In this document: piece by piece, positions 24,393 to 36,694 of the stretch
Numbering within the stretch: position 1 is the first letter of the stretch
How the letters are laid out: every line of letters starts with the position of its first letter
Notes under the pieces: generated by a model
What the model was told of the DNA's origin: nothing
Seen by the model: only the letters and a program-made list of their open reading frames with translations
The model's database searches: none
Position numbers and translations under genes: made by a program
Assembly (NCBI RefSeq): GCF_041146395.1
Contig: NC_091000.1
Coordinates: forward strand, 15,576,501-15,640,500
Direction: 5' to 3'
Length of the DNA: 64,000 nucleotides
Source: Eulemur rufifrons
Taxonomy: Eukaryota; Chordata; Mammalia; Primates; Lemuridae

Positions 24393-25294
24393 ACATTGCA
24401 AGAATGACAGGCTTTTCACAGAATAGAAATGCTAACAGAAAGGTCAACTAAAATACTTTATTATATTTGTTTGAAGAATTTCTTTTACTATTTCCTCATT
24501 CTCAGCTGCAGGTGGTTTTGTCTTTAACAAAGGTCTTTCCTGCTCTATGGTTTTGTGCTCCAGTTGTACAGAAGATGAGCCATACATCAATAGAACCATT
24601 TGTAGAGTAAACAAACTATAAACTATGGTGAGCTATGATCAGTGATCTTTGTGGAGTAAACAGGAGGCTGAGAATTTCACAAACAACAAACCCAAGACAT
24701 GTATATATGTAGCCTCCTTCCAAAAGATAAATAGACAACTCTCTATTTGGATTTTTAATATAGTATCCTAATTTCCATCTTTGCTAAGAACAGCAAAAAA
24801 TATTTGTGACATTAAGAGTGGTTTATATCACAACACTTTATTATCAAAATATATGAGCTATGTTTCCATTCATGTGTCTTAGACTTTAAATATATAATAC
24901 CAAAATGTGCTATTAATTGAAGCTCTGATTTAGCTTTCTTGTCAACTCTGATTTAAGAGTAAGGAGGCCTATCGAACTTTGGGTTAGCATAAAAATGAAC
25001 CTACCTTGCAGCTATTTTCCAGTGAAAAAAATTAGAATGCAAACGGTGGGATGAATAGTTAGTTCATCAGGAGCAATATTGTTTGAAATACTAATCCTTT
25101 AGTTTTCATGATTTCTTGGCATATTGAAAATGTAGATTAAAGGAAATTGACAAAACATTTTGATTTTTTTCAGTTTCCTTAATTCATATTAATCATATTT
25201 TAAAAATCTTGATTTCTGGGGTCACTATTTGCCCGTTACAAATATTTGAGTAGGTGTTAAATTATAGTTAAGTTTATTCTTCTTAAATTTAATA
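24393..25294. other. Unassigned DNA
   Basis: No gene is visible. Near 24633-24652 'gatcagtgatctttgtgg' resembles an internal bit of Tigger sequence but is too short to call. Confidence 0.45.
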
Positions 25295-25572
25295 GACTTC
25301 ATTTTTTAAGAAGAGTTTTAGGTTCATAGCAACACAGAGGAAGGGACAGAGATTTGCCATATGCCCCCTACTACCCCATGCAGGGACTCCCCCCACCAGA
25401 GTGGTACATTTGTTACAATTGATGAACCTACACTGACACATCATTTTCACTCAAAGACCATAATCTGCATTACAGTTCATTCTTGGTGTTGTATACAAAA
25501 TGGAATATACAACACCAACACATTGGGAAAAATGTGTAAAGACATGTTTCCACCATTATAATATCAGACAGA
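25295..25572 (-). mobile_element. Old L1M 3' untranslated region, antisense
   Basis: The order 'tagacttcattttttaagaa', 'gttttaggttcatagcaaca', 'agagtggtacatttgttaca', 'gatgaacctacactgacaca' and 'tcttggtgttgtatac' matches the antisense 3' part of L1MA/L1MB-age elements. It is interrupted at 25572 by a Tigger-type insertion at a TA. Confidence 0.75.
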
Positions 25573-25860
25573 GTATAGACATGCCTTGTTTTATTGCTCT
25601 CCACTTCATTGCATTTGTCAGACATTATGTTTTTACAAATTGGAGGTTTGTGGCAACCCAGAGTTGAGCAAGTCTATTGATGCCATTTTTCCAGGAGCAC
25701 ATACTCAGTTTATATCTCTGTGTCACATTTTGGTAATTCTCCCAACATCTCAAATTTTTTATGCACTCTCCACAGTACTAGTTAATGGTCATTTGATAAA
25801 TAATTGCAATAATTAGCAAAAGGTGGTCTTGTTTGGATTCTCATTTATCTTGCATCTGGT
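25573..25860 (+). mobile_element. Tigger/MER2-type 5' end inserted in L1
   Basis: The terminal region and 5' untranslated part of a Tigger element are seen: 'agacatgccttgttttattg', 'acaaattggaggtttgtggc', 'gagttgagcaagtctattga', 'gtgtcacattttggtaattc'. The insertion site is a TA within the L1M fragment, as expected of pogo-type elements. The transposase coding part is absent. Confidence 0.75.
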
Positions 25861-26009
25861 GCTGTCCTTTAAGTTCTTTGGGTTAATATTGCAGGGAGGA
25901 TTTGACCAAGACTTGAATCCTTAGATATCTGAGGTTGAAGAGGAGGAGATACCTCTCCTTCACGTTCTATGTATTCTATTTGGAATAATCGCTTAGAAAA
26001 TTTTGATTG

Positions 26010-26380
26010 TTTTTTTTTACAGCTTTATTGAAGTATAAATGATATACAAAGAACTGCACATATTTAATACATATAATTTGATGAGTTGGGACATATGTGA
26101 ACATGCATGATGCTATCACTGCAACCAAGGTAATAGACATAGTCGAAAGCTCCCGGTTTCCTTGAGTCCCTTTGTTTATATTTGTGTGTGTGTGGGGGGG
26201 GGGGGGGCAATAGCACTTAACATGAAATTGACCCTTTTACTTTCTGTTTCTAAGTGTTTGACTATTTTAGATACCTCATATGAGTGGAATCAGGCAACAT
26301 TTATCTTTCTGAGACTGGCTATCGCCCTTAGCATAATGTCCTCCAGGTTTATCCATGTTGGCATAAGAGAGCTATAGGCA
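26010..26380 (-). mobile_element. Old L1M 3' end, antisense
   Basis: A T run leads into 'tattgaagtataaatgatat', 'aactgcacatatttaataca', 'gtgtttgactattttagata', 'cctcatatgagtggaatcag' and 'cataatgtcctccaggttta', the antisense order of an L1MC/ME-age 3' region. A GT tract with 14 G bases (26184-26207) lies inside. Confidence 0.75.
26184..26207 (+). repeat. (GT)n followed by 14 consecutive G
   Basis: Five GT units run into an uninterrupted 14-base G tract at 26194-26207. It could form G-quadruplexes and is prone to length change and sequencing error. Confidence 0.9.
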
Positions 26381-28394
26381 GAAGCCAGGGAAACCACCTC
26401 ATCAATAAACCCTCTCGCTCTCTACCTTACAAACCTCCTTTTTCATAAATTCACCAACAAATTTGTTTATACTCTGTCCTTTGTGTGACTTAGTTAACCA
26501 TGAGAAAGTCTCCAAACTGGATATAAAACTTTAGCTAAAAGATCATTTGTGGCATCCTAATAATTGACGCATGAAAGTTTGGATGGAAAATCTTTGTGAA
26601 TTTGATTTTAAAACTCAATTTGATTTTAAAACTATAATTTTTATTTTTAAAAGGAAGGTTGACATATATAAATATATAAATTATATGTTATATAATATAT
26701 TATATATAAATATATATTCAAATGGATAAAATAGTGTTATGTGTATGTATATATGTTTATATGCACATTTATGTGTGTGTATATACATGTGTATGTATAT
26801 ATACACACACACGAAATACTGCCATTTTCAATTATTTATTTTGGAAAACAAGGTGTTGTAATTTCATATACTTTCAAAGACAACAGATTCAATTTAGATA
26901 CGTGGTATTAGTATCATTTATTTAAGGAAATTACATAAATTTTCAACAACATACTTTGATGTTCCATTAATATTTTACTTCTCTTCCTATTTATCTAAAG
27001 TTACATCCAAATTAGTACTCCACCCAAAGTGAATCATTCCAACTTCATATCGTAAATGGAATATTTGGCCCCGAACTAAAATACAAAACTTTGAGATCTA
27101 ATGAAACAATAAATAAAGCAAGCCAACAAATGTGTATATCACAAAAGAATCACTGAACTTACTTTACAAATTTGAGCATTAATTTTGAATGTGCTCTTAA
27201 AGTTACAATAAATGAAGTTCATTATATATATATATGCCAAATAAATAATGTACTTGCTTAAATATCACACTGGAAAATTTAATTTTACTTTTTAAGTTCT
27301 TTCTGTGTTTTGTGCTATATTATTTCACCCTAATCAATTTAAATTATAAAACTTCAAATTTTTTACTGAGATATCATAACTTGTTTAGGCCATGAAAATA
27401 TTCATTAAACTATGTTTTGAGGATTTCACTTTATCTGTACTTTGTTTCACAAAATTTTGAAGCAATTAATAAAAATTAATAACATCCAAAATATTAACAT
27501 TGGAAGTTCTAAGTATAAATACAAAGAAAGAATTGAGACTATTAAAAATCTAAAACAAGGTTAGAAAGACCAGACCATAGGGAGTAAAACAGAATTGCTG
27601 TGGTTGAACTGCAAATTTGGCCCTGAAAATTACTATGTCAAAGAGACCGAGAAGCTGTAGTCAATCATCTGAGACTTTTGATCAGAGAGGGTGGCTGGTG
27701 CTATTTTCTAAGCAATACAAATGCTTTTTGTAGGCCTGGGTTCTAAAGGATATTTTTCACCCTAGGCCTCATGCTAGGAGCATTGTGCAAAAAGAAGGCA
27801 ATGTCCTTAATCATTCTCTCAGTAAGTGGTTGTGCAAAGTATAAGGCTCTATTTTATCTTTCCAAAGAAGACAAGTACTTCGTATGAAAAAGTAACTCAT
27901 TAAAGAAATTTCTGTGAGGGATTCAAGCAATTTGCCATAAGTATGTGCCTTCCTTATGACCTCGCTTGATCCAGAATACCTATGGTACCGGAGAGAATGC
28001 ATACTTTTCAAAGAATTCTTCATAAACACTGCTCCTCTCAACACAGCCTGAACTGACTTCATCTTCTTGTGAAAGGTCTATAAAGTACTTGACTTGTGTG
28101 AGTTGTTTAGTGTTTTCTTGAGCAACAACAGAAATCTACTCAGCTACTCAAAATCTGAAAAATAAGTAAACTTAGATTTACATTTTTATATTATGAAGAG
28201 GCTCTTTTCTTTAAAATAAAATACATACGGCGGTTGTGCATGGAAAGTACGTAAAACCTGAAGTGAAGTCTCTTGTAGAGGCAACTTTTTCTCAAACATA
28301 TTTGTGCAGAACTGCTCCCAATCTATACTTCTTAGAAAAAGGATGTGATGGACAACTACATTTGGGAAACACTGCAGATTCCAGCCACTCCTTT
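26381..28394. other. Unassigned AT-rich DNA with TA/TG tracts
   Basis: No gene is recognised. Long TA and TATG/CATA tracts occupy roughly 26660-26815 and a TA run lies at 27222-27234. A minus-strand frame at 27811-28062 has no motif. Confidence 0.5.
26660..26815. repeat. TA/TATG/CA-rich simple repeat
   Basis: Successive imperfect blocks of ATATA, TATGTGTATG and ACACAC. Such DNA unwinds easily; a short open frame across it reflects the repeat. Confidence 0.85.
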
Positions 28395-28465
28395 ACTTAA
28401 AAATTCGTTTAAGCAGCTAAGTTTGTGGTAATGTTGCTGCAGCAACAGGAAACTAGACGATACAA
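28395..28465 (+). mobile_element. MaLR/MLT1 LTR 3' tip
   Basis: 'tttaagcagctaagtttgtg', 'gtaatgttgctgcagcaaca' and 'ggaaactagac' match the final 60 bases of an MLT1-type LTR. Only the tip remains. Confidence 0.6.
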
Positions 28466-28499
28466 AAAACACATGAGAGTTGCTGAGCATGGGAGGACT

Positions 28500-28625
28500 T
28501 ATTTGTTGTTCATTCTTTTAATACGCATTTATCATGTAGCCTTTGCCAAGCACTGTGTTAGGTGCTGGAGATACAACAGAGAATGAGGTCAGCCTGGCCC
28601 TGGCTTGCACAAGGCTCAGTCAGTA
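28500..28625 (-). repeat. L2 LINE 3' fragment, antisense
   Basis: 'tatttgttgttcattctttt', 'ccaagcactgtgttaggtgc' and 'tggagatacaacagagaatg' are the antisense L2 3' pattern. MIR-related sequence is the alternative. Confidence 0.6.
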
Positions 28626-28674
28626 GCAAGTACCATGGAGCGAACAAGCATTTACAGTATTTATTTTCCACAGA

Positions 28675-29300
28675 GATTGTACTAGATTACAGTCCCACCA
28701 GCAGTGTATGAGTGTTCCTATTTCTCCACATCCACGATGTTTGTTGTTTTGGGACTTTTAGTTAAAAGCCATTCTCACTGGACTTAAATAATATCTCATT
28801 GTAGTTTTTATTTGCATTTCCCTGATTATTAGAAATGTTGAGTATTTTTTCATATGTTTCTTGGCCATTAGTCTATCGTCTTTTGAAAAATTTCTGTTTA
28901 TATCTTTTGCACACTTTTTAATGGAGTTGTTGGTTTTTTCTTACTGATTTTCCTATTTTCCATATAGATTCTAGTTATCAGCCCTTTATCCGATGTATAA
29001 CATGCAAATATTTTCTCCCATTTTGTAGGTTGTCTGTTCGCCCTAGTGATAGTTTCTTTGTACGTGCAGAAGCCTATTAATTTGATCAGGTGCCCTTTAT
29101 TTTTGTTGTCGCTGTGATTGCTTTTGGGGTCTCCTTCATAAATTCTTTGCCTAGGACAATGTCTATAAGAGTTTTTCCAGCGTTTTCTTCTAGAATTCTT
29201 ATGGTTCCATGCCTTAGGTTTAAGTCTATTATCCATTGTGAGTTGATTTTTGTGAGAGTAAAGAATTGCTTAAGGGACTTCTTGTGTTTACCAGGCAAAG
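28675..29300 (-). pseudogene. L1 ORF2 C-terminal fragment (frameshifted)
   Basis: On the minus strand two overlapping frames hold L1 ORF2 sequence: '[13 protein letters not shown]' and '[11 protein letters not shown]' (29086-29313) continue, after a shift, into '[13 protein letters not shown]' and '[14 protein letters not shown]' (28898-29236). The plus-strand side begins 'acagtcccaccagcagtgta'. It covers the region just past reverse transcriptase. It is disabled by the frameshift and truncated both ways. It shares about 440 bases of the same ORF2 section with 11502-11955. Confidence 0.9.
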
Positions 29301-29364
29301 GGGGCTGATGCATGGAGTGGAGAGTGAGAAAGTTTCAGCTGATGTCACAGCATGCAGGAATAGT

Positions 29365-29690
29365 AGCTAAAGAGAGTACAGCGGGTCCTCAAACAACATC
29401 TTTTCCTTCCATGTCATTTGGTTATACGACTGATGAGAAAAAAAATCAGTTCCCTGCCTGGGCCACTGGTTGTGTGGAGTTTGCATGGGTGTCCTTGAGT
29501 GCTCTGGTTTCCTACCACATCGCAAAGCTGTGGCCATCCCGTGTCCCCTCAGCATGGGTGTGAGCAACTGCCACAGGGCAGCTGCCAGCCAGGGCAAGGC
29601 AAGTGCGCAGATGGGATCCCACCACCCTGACCCTAGACTGGAATTGGCAGGTTGGGAAATGAATGAATGAACGAATGAATACAAATTACT
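29365..29690 (+). repeat. Ancient mammalian repeat with terminal GAAT tract
   Basis: The order 'gttatacgactgatgagaaa', 'tcagttccctgcctgggcca', 'gtggagtttgcatgggtgtc', 'ctggtttcctaccacatcgc', 'accctgaccctagactggaa', 'ggcaggttgggaaatgaatg' matches an old mammalian interspersed repeat ending in GAATGAAT units. I cannot name it safely. The GC-rich interior makes frames on both strands (29312-29735); these are not genes. Confidence 0.5.
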
Positions 29691-32600
29691 GTCATATAAA
29701 AATGTGTAAAGTCTGCAATAGTCATACAGATGCACAATAAATGATGAGGTTCAGGAGCGCTCAGCCCACCTCTCATATTGTTACTGCTGGTTTTTAAACT
29801 GTGTGGGAGGAGGTGTTCCTGACAATTTGCACTTCACAAACATTTATTCCTTAATCGAACCCACCACCTCTACAACCACCCTTACTCACTGATTAACCCA
29901 AAGTTGGGTGAATAATGATCTTACTTGTTTTGCTAAATCTTTCTTAAATGTATGTAGAGCTCACATTTATTGTAATTTCTAATAGTAGAGGTGTTTTTGT
30001 CTTTATTTGGAAGTTTGAGGATGCTTCTGTGACTGGGAAATATGCCGAAGTACCTTAATTCTTGTTTATAGCAATTATCCTAGGGAGAAATTGGTTTCAT
30101 TATATTTAAAGCTGCAGTTTCAAGAATCTGGAAGAGTGAGGAATTCTTTATTTTAATATGGTGATAATGGGAATGTGAGAGGTAAGAAATATGATTAGAT
30201 TTGCAATAATTATTTATGGATCAGATTATCAGATTGTAATGATATTTTTTCATATTACGGAATTTGCATGTCTGTTTTAGCACAAATGCTGAGTTGTGAA
30301 GTTGTTTTATTTGTTTATTTGGGTTTTTTTAAGCTAGCAAGAAGGGAGTGTGCATGAATGTGTTGTGTGTTTCTGTGTATATGATGTCTTAGTAAATTCA
30401 CTCACTAAAGTCTCCCGAATAAACTATGAAGACCATAGGCAATGGGACTGGGATCCTGTGGAGTTCAAAGTAAAGAGTGTTGATGGATTATCAGATCACT
30501 TAAGAAGTACCTCAAAAAGAAAGTGAAAATGGGAACAGCTTTATTTTGATTAGGTTGAAGAAGACATACAGTGGGAAAAAATTGTTGGAGGAGGACAGGA
30601 GTATGTAGGTCTTAAGAGGTATTTCTGAATGCGTGATCTCACGATAGAACAATTTGAGGTGAAGTAAAAATTAGCACAAGCAAATATGATAATGAAATTG
30701 GATCAGGAATAAAAGTCACTAATTATCAGCTTGAGACCCTCCATAAGAGCTAAACGAAGAATGAAAGACTAAATAAATCGCTCCGCCCTACACTCCCTAC
30801 CTCAAGAACAAGAACGGGATTGCCAAGAGAGATCTTGCACCACACATCTGACCTTCTCTTCCGGGACTAGGGTAGGGACCCCCTGAGCTGATCTGAGTGT
30901 GAGATCAAATTTGAGGATAATAAACTAGATTGAAAGGTAAAAATAAAACAACAACAACAACAACAAAGAAGCAGGCTAGCCGACTTGATATTCAGATACC
31001 TCGTTCAGCGATTCAAATTCCTGGGTGACCGCTGTTTAATAATATCAAAATGACTCTACTTTACAAACCACAATGGGAAATAAAAGGGGCAAATATATTC
31101 TGAGGCATTGACACACCAATCAAATAAACATAAGAAAAAATAAAATAATTTTACTATTCTAGTAAAAGGAGAAGATCTTTATTAGGGAAAAGAAAAGTAG
31201 AAATCAGACACCACACAGGACAACCATGGAATTGAAATTATTCTCCCATGGGGCATATGACTAGATTGTTCTCAAGGAGACAGAGACAAGGCAAATACAA
31301 AGTCAGGACAGGTGGAATTTGGTTAAAATAAATGAGATAACACATTGTAGAAATTTAGGCTAATTAAGAATAAAATAGAGTGAAAAAACCTACCCTGAAC
31401 ATAGAATTCATTAAAATGACACTTATAAAATGAAGAGTGATTTTCATGTGATTGCAATATCTATAGGCACACAGATTAAATGAAACAAAATTTATAATAA
31501 TAAACATTTATGCTTTGATAATTACATGATATATGATTTTATGTTAATGACAGCACAATGAGATGAAAAATTGAAAGGGCTCGCAGTACAACTCACAAGC
31601 AGAAATTAAAAATGAATATTTTTCTGGTAAATTTTTTAAAGTTAAAAAGATAACCTTCAAAAATATGGTCACTTTTCCTTTTTAATTTTTTTGCTTAAAA
31701 ATGACAACGTTAATGTATTTTCAGGATATAAAGAATGGAACATCAAAAACAGATATTAGTTTTCCTCCTACCTCTAAATCTCAAGTTATCCCTCCAAAGG
31801 TAACTACTTTTAGCAGCATTTTTGTGTTTCCATAATTTGTCTATGTATTTGAAAACAGACATATAGATAAATGTGGTGTGAAAGTACTATGGTAAATAAA
31901 TAGAAGTTTTCTTCTTTTTCCTCCATTTTTTAAAACTCTTTAACCATTCTAACAAGTTATGATCATTCATTTCTTCAGAGAAGGATAATATACAATAAAG
32001 AAAAATGCCAGCGTTCTTTCCAATGATAAAAACATGCCATGTGAGGCAATTGTAAATCTCAGTCCACAAAATTAGGTGTTCAAAAAATATAATGTTTATT
32101 TATTTTTCTACAGTTGAACATTATTTCTAATTTGAGCCTGTACTATACACCAAGGTAAAAAAATTCAGTTCAGTCTCCCCTACAGGACTAGATATGAGAC
32201 GCACACACAAGAAGGCCCATACAAGGTTTTGTGAGGCCATAATGTAACAAACCATTACAAATGTTTTCCAAAGCATATTGAAAGCTGATAATTTATTTTA
32301 TGAGAAAATATAAAATGAATTATAAATCAAAGATGTTTTCCTCATTAGACACACATTTGTATTGTCCAACTAATTTTTATGGCGTGTTTGCTACTCTATC
32401 TTGGGCCCCAACAATACATAAGACATTCTGTAAGGTTTATAAACAGATCTGTCAGTAAAGATTAAAAATAATGAATTAAAATCCATTAAAATTTATATCA
32501 GAAATGTAATCATGTTTAACACAAGGATTTTTATGAATAAATTGCAAGATATATTAGAAGTTGTCATAGAGTAAAGTTGTTTACACCATGAACATCAATG

Positions 32601-33164
32601 TCAAATACCTTATGGTTCAAGTTTCAGCTGAGCCAGGTCTGTACATATATCTTACTCCTTCCTTAGAAATATGATAAAATGAGAATAGAAGGATTCTTCC
32701 TCAATTGCATAGAGTGGTAAACTGAAAACCATATCCAATGATTTCTAGGTACCTTCCCTTACAAACAGGAGTGCAAAAAGAATACAAACCTTCGCAATTA
32801 TTATGATGGGACTGATATTTTGAAAAAACAAGACAGAACTAAAAGAAATGAGTTTTTAAAGAAAAAAATTGTCATTATTTCTAGAAATATAAATATATAA
32901 CTATAAAACCTATGTAATCAGTTAATACATACAGAATTACTGATTGAAAAAAGGAGAACGCAAGATAAACATACACAACGGAGAAACATGCCTCTCTACC
33001 AGCAATAACCACCTGGAAAACGCTACGAAATCTCTCTGACCCCATTTACCATGGCATAGATAACAACGTTTGGCACAATGTCAAAAAACCATTGTAGGAC
33101 CTCTAGATAGAAAAGGTAACCTCCGTGGAGGATTTGAAGGAAGATACCCAAAACTGAAAACCTA
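29691..33164. other. Mostly unassigned DNA with weak old L1 traces
   Basis: No gene is recognised. A CAA tract lies at about 30948-30967. Around 31690-31880 'tatccctccaaaggtaacta' resembles an antisense L1M 3' region. At 32995-33060 'accagcaataaccacctgga' and 'ccccatttaccatggcatag' resemble sense L1 ORF2. These are too diverged for firm calls. Confidence 0.4.
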
Positions 33165-33830
33165 TTAGGTTATTAGGTATGAAATGTCCGATTTACTTAA
33201 GTGCTAAGTTTGACAGATCGTATCTCTGACATTTCACTTTGACACAATAAACTTTAATGTTTATTGTGAAGATATATCCTCAGTTTTGCAAACACACGTT
33301 TTAGCTTGTGATTATCTTTCAATTTTTTTTTAGAGCAATTGTTATGAAACCATGGGTAAGTCAAAAATTCATGTAAATTTTGAATATGAGTTCCATCATG
33401 GAACCAATGCAGTGCAGACAGCTCGAAATATCAATGAAGTTTTGGGGAAGGATGTGGCTAATGAACTCACAGTATGTGGATGGTTTGAGAAGTTCCAATC
33501 TAGTGATTTTAATCTTGAAAATGAGCCATATGGGTGACCTGAGACCAAGGTGGATGATGATGAGCTGAAAGCTGCAGTGGAAGCGAATCCATCTCAACCT
33601 GTATGTTACTATTCCAATAATATGGGACCATTTGAAACAAATTGGCAAGGTAAAGAAGCTGGATAGATGGGTTCTGCATGAATTAAATGAATGTCAGCAG
33701 AGAAATCGTCTTGAAGCTTGCCTTTCTTTGCTGTCATGACTTAAAGGTGAACCGTTTCTACACCGTATTGTTACATGTGATGAAAAATGGATTCTTTCTC
33801 ATTACCATTTACATTCACCTTAACACAATT
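33165..33830 (+). mobile_element. Mariner-like transposon with broken transposase
   Basis: A TA at 33163 precedes 'ttaggttattaggtatgaaa', a plausible mariner terminal repeat. A frame opening at 33352 encodes 'MGKSKIHVNFEYEFHHG' and 'VANELTVCGWFEKFQSSDF', the HTH N-terminal region of mariner transposases, and stops where 'GRP' is expected (33536). Further on, another frame keeps 'HRIVTCDEKWIL' (33757-33792), which carries the first catalytic Asp of the DD34D triad. The second and third acidic residues and the 3' terminal repeat are not found, so the copy is truncated and dead. It differs from the MARNA copy at 10154. Confidence 0.8.
33352..33537 (+). pseudogene. Mariner transposase N-terminal fragment
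   Basis: Sixty-one codons from ATG to a premature TGA where an Arg is expected in the conserved 'GRP' box. The helix-turn-helix region is recognisable; the rest of the protein continues in broken frames to about 33800. It lies wholly inside the mariner relic. Confidence 0.75.
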
Positions 33831-34365
33831 TATAAGTGTAAATTCAAATTTTCAAAAGTTCCTAGAATTTGTTTTGGATATAGATACAATTATGACATGT
33901 ACTTTATAAAATACTATATCTGAAATGATATAAAAAGTAATTCAGAACAATTTTTGACAGCCTGGTATTGGGAAAATACTAGAAAAACATTAGATTCATC
34001 CATTCATACCTAGGTGACTGATCATTGTAACAAAATAGTCTGTAAAAAGAAATGTTGTAAAGATTTAATATATGGAAAACACACTCACATAGAAGAATTG
34101 GAAATGATTAGATGATGCAGAATTTGGGAGAAACTCAGTTGTGCTGGGAGCTTACTTCAGGCAACAAGATAATAAACAGCTGGATTAAATAATTGAATGA
34201 ATAAGAGAATATAAGGGAGAGAAAAAGCACCTAAAATATTTTAATTGAGTATGAAAAATTCAGGGGGTAGATAACTTTTTAGCTAAGAAACAATAGAAAA
34301 ATTAACACAGATTATAAGATTTAAGGCATAAAAACTAAGAACACCTAAATTTAATTTTTCACATA
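33831..34365. other. Unassigned AT-rich DNA
   Basis: No gene or named repeat is recognised between the mariner and the L1. Confidence 0.5.
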
Positions 34366-35284
34366 TATTATATGGATAAATCACATTTTGTTCATTCATC
34401 ATTGATGAACACTTAGGGTTTTTCTTCTTCTGGCTATGTGAATAAGTTCTGTAATCAATGTTTGAGCATATGTTTTTGTTTGAACACCTGTTTTCAATTT
34501 TTCTGAGTATATACCTAGGAGTGAAATTTCTGAGTCATATGATATTCTATGTTGAACTTATTGAGAAAGCGCCAAACTGTTTTCCACAGTGGCTTCACCA
34601 CTTTAAATTCCTGCCAGCAATGTATGAGGACTCCTGTTTCTCCACATCCTCAACAGTATTTATCGTTTTCCATTTTTATTTTTGATTATGGCCATCTTAA
34701 TGATGTAAAGTGGTATCTCATTGTCCTTTTGAACTGCACTTTCCTAGTGACAACCCATTGAGCATCTTTCATGTGTTTGTTAATCATTCACATGGTTTCT
34801 TTGGAGAAATATGTATTTTAAGTCCTTTGCTGATTTTAAAATTGTATTGTCTTTTGTTGTTAATCGTAAGAGTTCTTTATAAATTCTGAGTATCAGATAT
34901 ATGATTTGCAAATATTTCTCTTTCATTCTGTGAGTTGTCTTCACTTTATTGATAGTATCCTTTTTTTGTGCACAAAAGTTTTCAATTTTTAAATCAAAGT
35001 TATCTATTTTTTTCTTTTGTTTCTTGTATTTTCAGTGTCATAGCTAAGAAGCTATTACCAAATCCAAAATCATGAAGATTTATCCTGACTTTTTTTCTGT
35101 GTTTTATAATATTTTATTCTTTTTATTGTTATTATAAATTGAATTGTTTGCACAATTTTCTTTTTTGATAGTTCATTGCTAGTGTATAGAAATGCAACTG
35201 TATTTTATGTGTTGATCTAGTATTCTCCAATTTTGCTGAATTTATTTATAACTATTAGTTTTTTTTTGTATGTGGATTCTTTAG

Positions 35285-35326
35285 GATTTTCTATTTATAT
35301 ATATATATGTATATATATATATATAA
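35285..35326. repeat. (TA)n tract inside L1
   Basis: About 18 TA steps with a TATG interruption. Unstable length is expected. Confidence 0.85.
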
Positions 35327-35450
35327 AAGATCATATTATGTGAAACTAGAGATAGTTTTACTTTCTTTTAGATTTGGATTCCTTTATTTCTTTTTCTTGC
35401 CTAATTTGTCTAGCTAAAATGTACAGTACAATGTTAAATAGCAGTGATCA

Positions 35451-35785
35451 AAAAGGGCATTCTGGGCCGGGTGCGGTGGCTCACGCCTGTAATCCTAGCA
35501 CTCTGGGAGGCCGAGGTGGGCGGATCGTTTGAGCTCAGAAGTTCGAGACTAGCCTTAGCAAGAGCGAGACCCCATCTCTACTAAAAATAGAAAGAAATTA
35601 TATGGACAGCTAAAAATATATACAGAAAAAAAATTAGCCGGGCATGGTGGTGCATGCCTGTAGTCCCAGCTACTCGGGAGGCTGAGACAGGAGGATCGCT
35701 TGGGCTCAGGAGTTTGAGGTTGCTGTGAGCTAGGCTAACGCCACGGCACTCACTCTAGCCTGGGCAACAGGGTGAGACTCTGTCT

Positions 35786-35821
<36 letters not shown>

Positions 35822-35826
35822 TTCTG
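35451..35826 (+). mobile_element. Young lemur-type Alu with 14-bp target duplication, inside L1
   Basis: A complete Alu (35465-35812) is flanked by 'aaaagggcattctg' at 35451-35464 and 35813-35826. It shares the diagnostic 'ttatatggacagctaaaaat' insert and near-identical arms with the copy at 9195, so both belong to one subfamily. The A tail is pure and about 28 bases. It dates after the L1 it splits. Confidence 0.95.
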
Positions 35827-36074
35827 GTCAGGTTCCCAATCTTAGGGAAAAAACATCTACTCTTTCTCCATTGAATATGATGTTAGCTATGGATTTTTCA
35901 TAAATTTTCTTTATTATGTTGAGAAAGTTTCCTTCTATTTCTAGATTTCTTTGTACTTTTATCATGAAACAGGATTTTTTCAAATGCTTTTTCTGCAATT
36001 GAGAGGATCATTTTTTCACCTTCATTCTATTAACATGATGTGTTACATTGATCAATTTTAGTATATTGTACAAA

Positions 36075-36300
36075 TGTATTTATGATTCCATTTATGTAAC
36101 AATCTTAAAATGACAAAATTATAGAAATGTAGAACAGGTTAGTGGCTGCCAGGGGTTCATTAGGTGTGGCTAATAAAGGGCAGATGAAGTACCCTCGTGG
36201 TGACGATGGAAATGCTTGTGTCTTGACTGTACCAATATCAATATTATGGTTTTGCAATTATCTTTGTAAATTATAATACTTGAGATAACTTAAAATTATC
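36075..36300 (+). mobile_element. Old L1M 3' untranslated fragment, sense
   Basis: 'tttatgattccatttatgta', 'ggttagtggctgccaggggt', 'ggtgacgatggaaatgcttg' follow the sense-strand 3' untranslated order of L1MC/ME elements. It faces the opposite way from the adjacent antisense L1, so it is a separate insertion or an inversion junction. Confidence 0.65.
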
Positions 36301-36319
36301 TCAAAGGAAAGCATTTTTA

Positions 36320-36694
<375 letters not shown>

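Larger units (their letters stand above)
34366..36064 (-). mobile_element. Old L1M, antisense ORF2 and 3' region, internally deleted and carrying an Alu
   Basis: The first half (34366-35110) follows antisense L1M ORF2: 'tatatacctaggagtgaaat', 'ttccacagtggcttcaccac', 'tttctccacatcctcaacag', 'gtggtatctcattgtccttt', 'tttgcaaatatttctctttc'. The second (35130-36064) resumes further 5' in ORF2: 'gtgtatagaaatgcaactgt', 'tagagatagttttactttct', 'tttctttttcttgcctaatt', 'gaatatgatgttagctatgg'. Roughly a kilobase of ORF2 expected between them is missing. A young Alu splits the second half at 35465-35812. Confidence 0.85.

Noticed and set aside
24192..24426. Overlapping frames with His/Thr-rich repeats
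   Set aside because: They translate the minisatellite and LTR edge.
29312..29735. Overlapping frames up to 122 codons on both strands
   Set aside because: They lie in a GC-rich ancient repeat; open frames on both strands without motifs fit composition, not coding.
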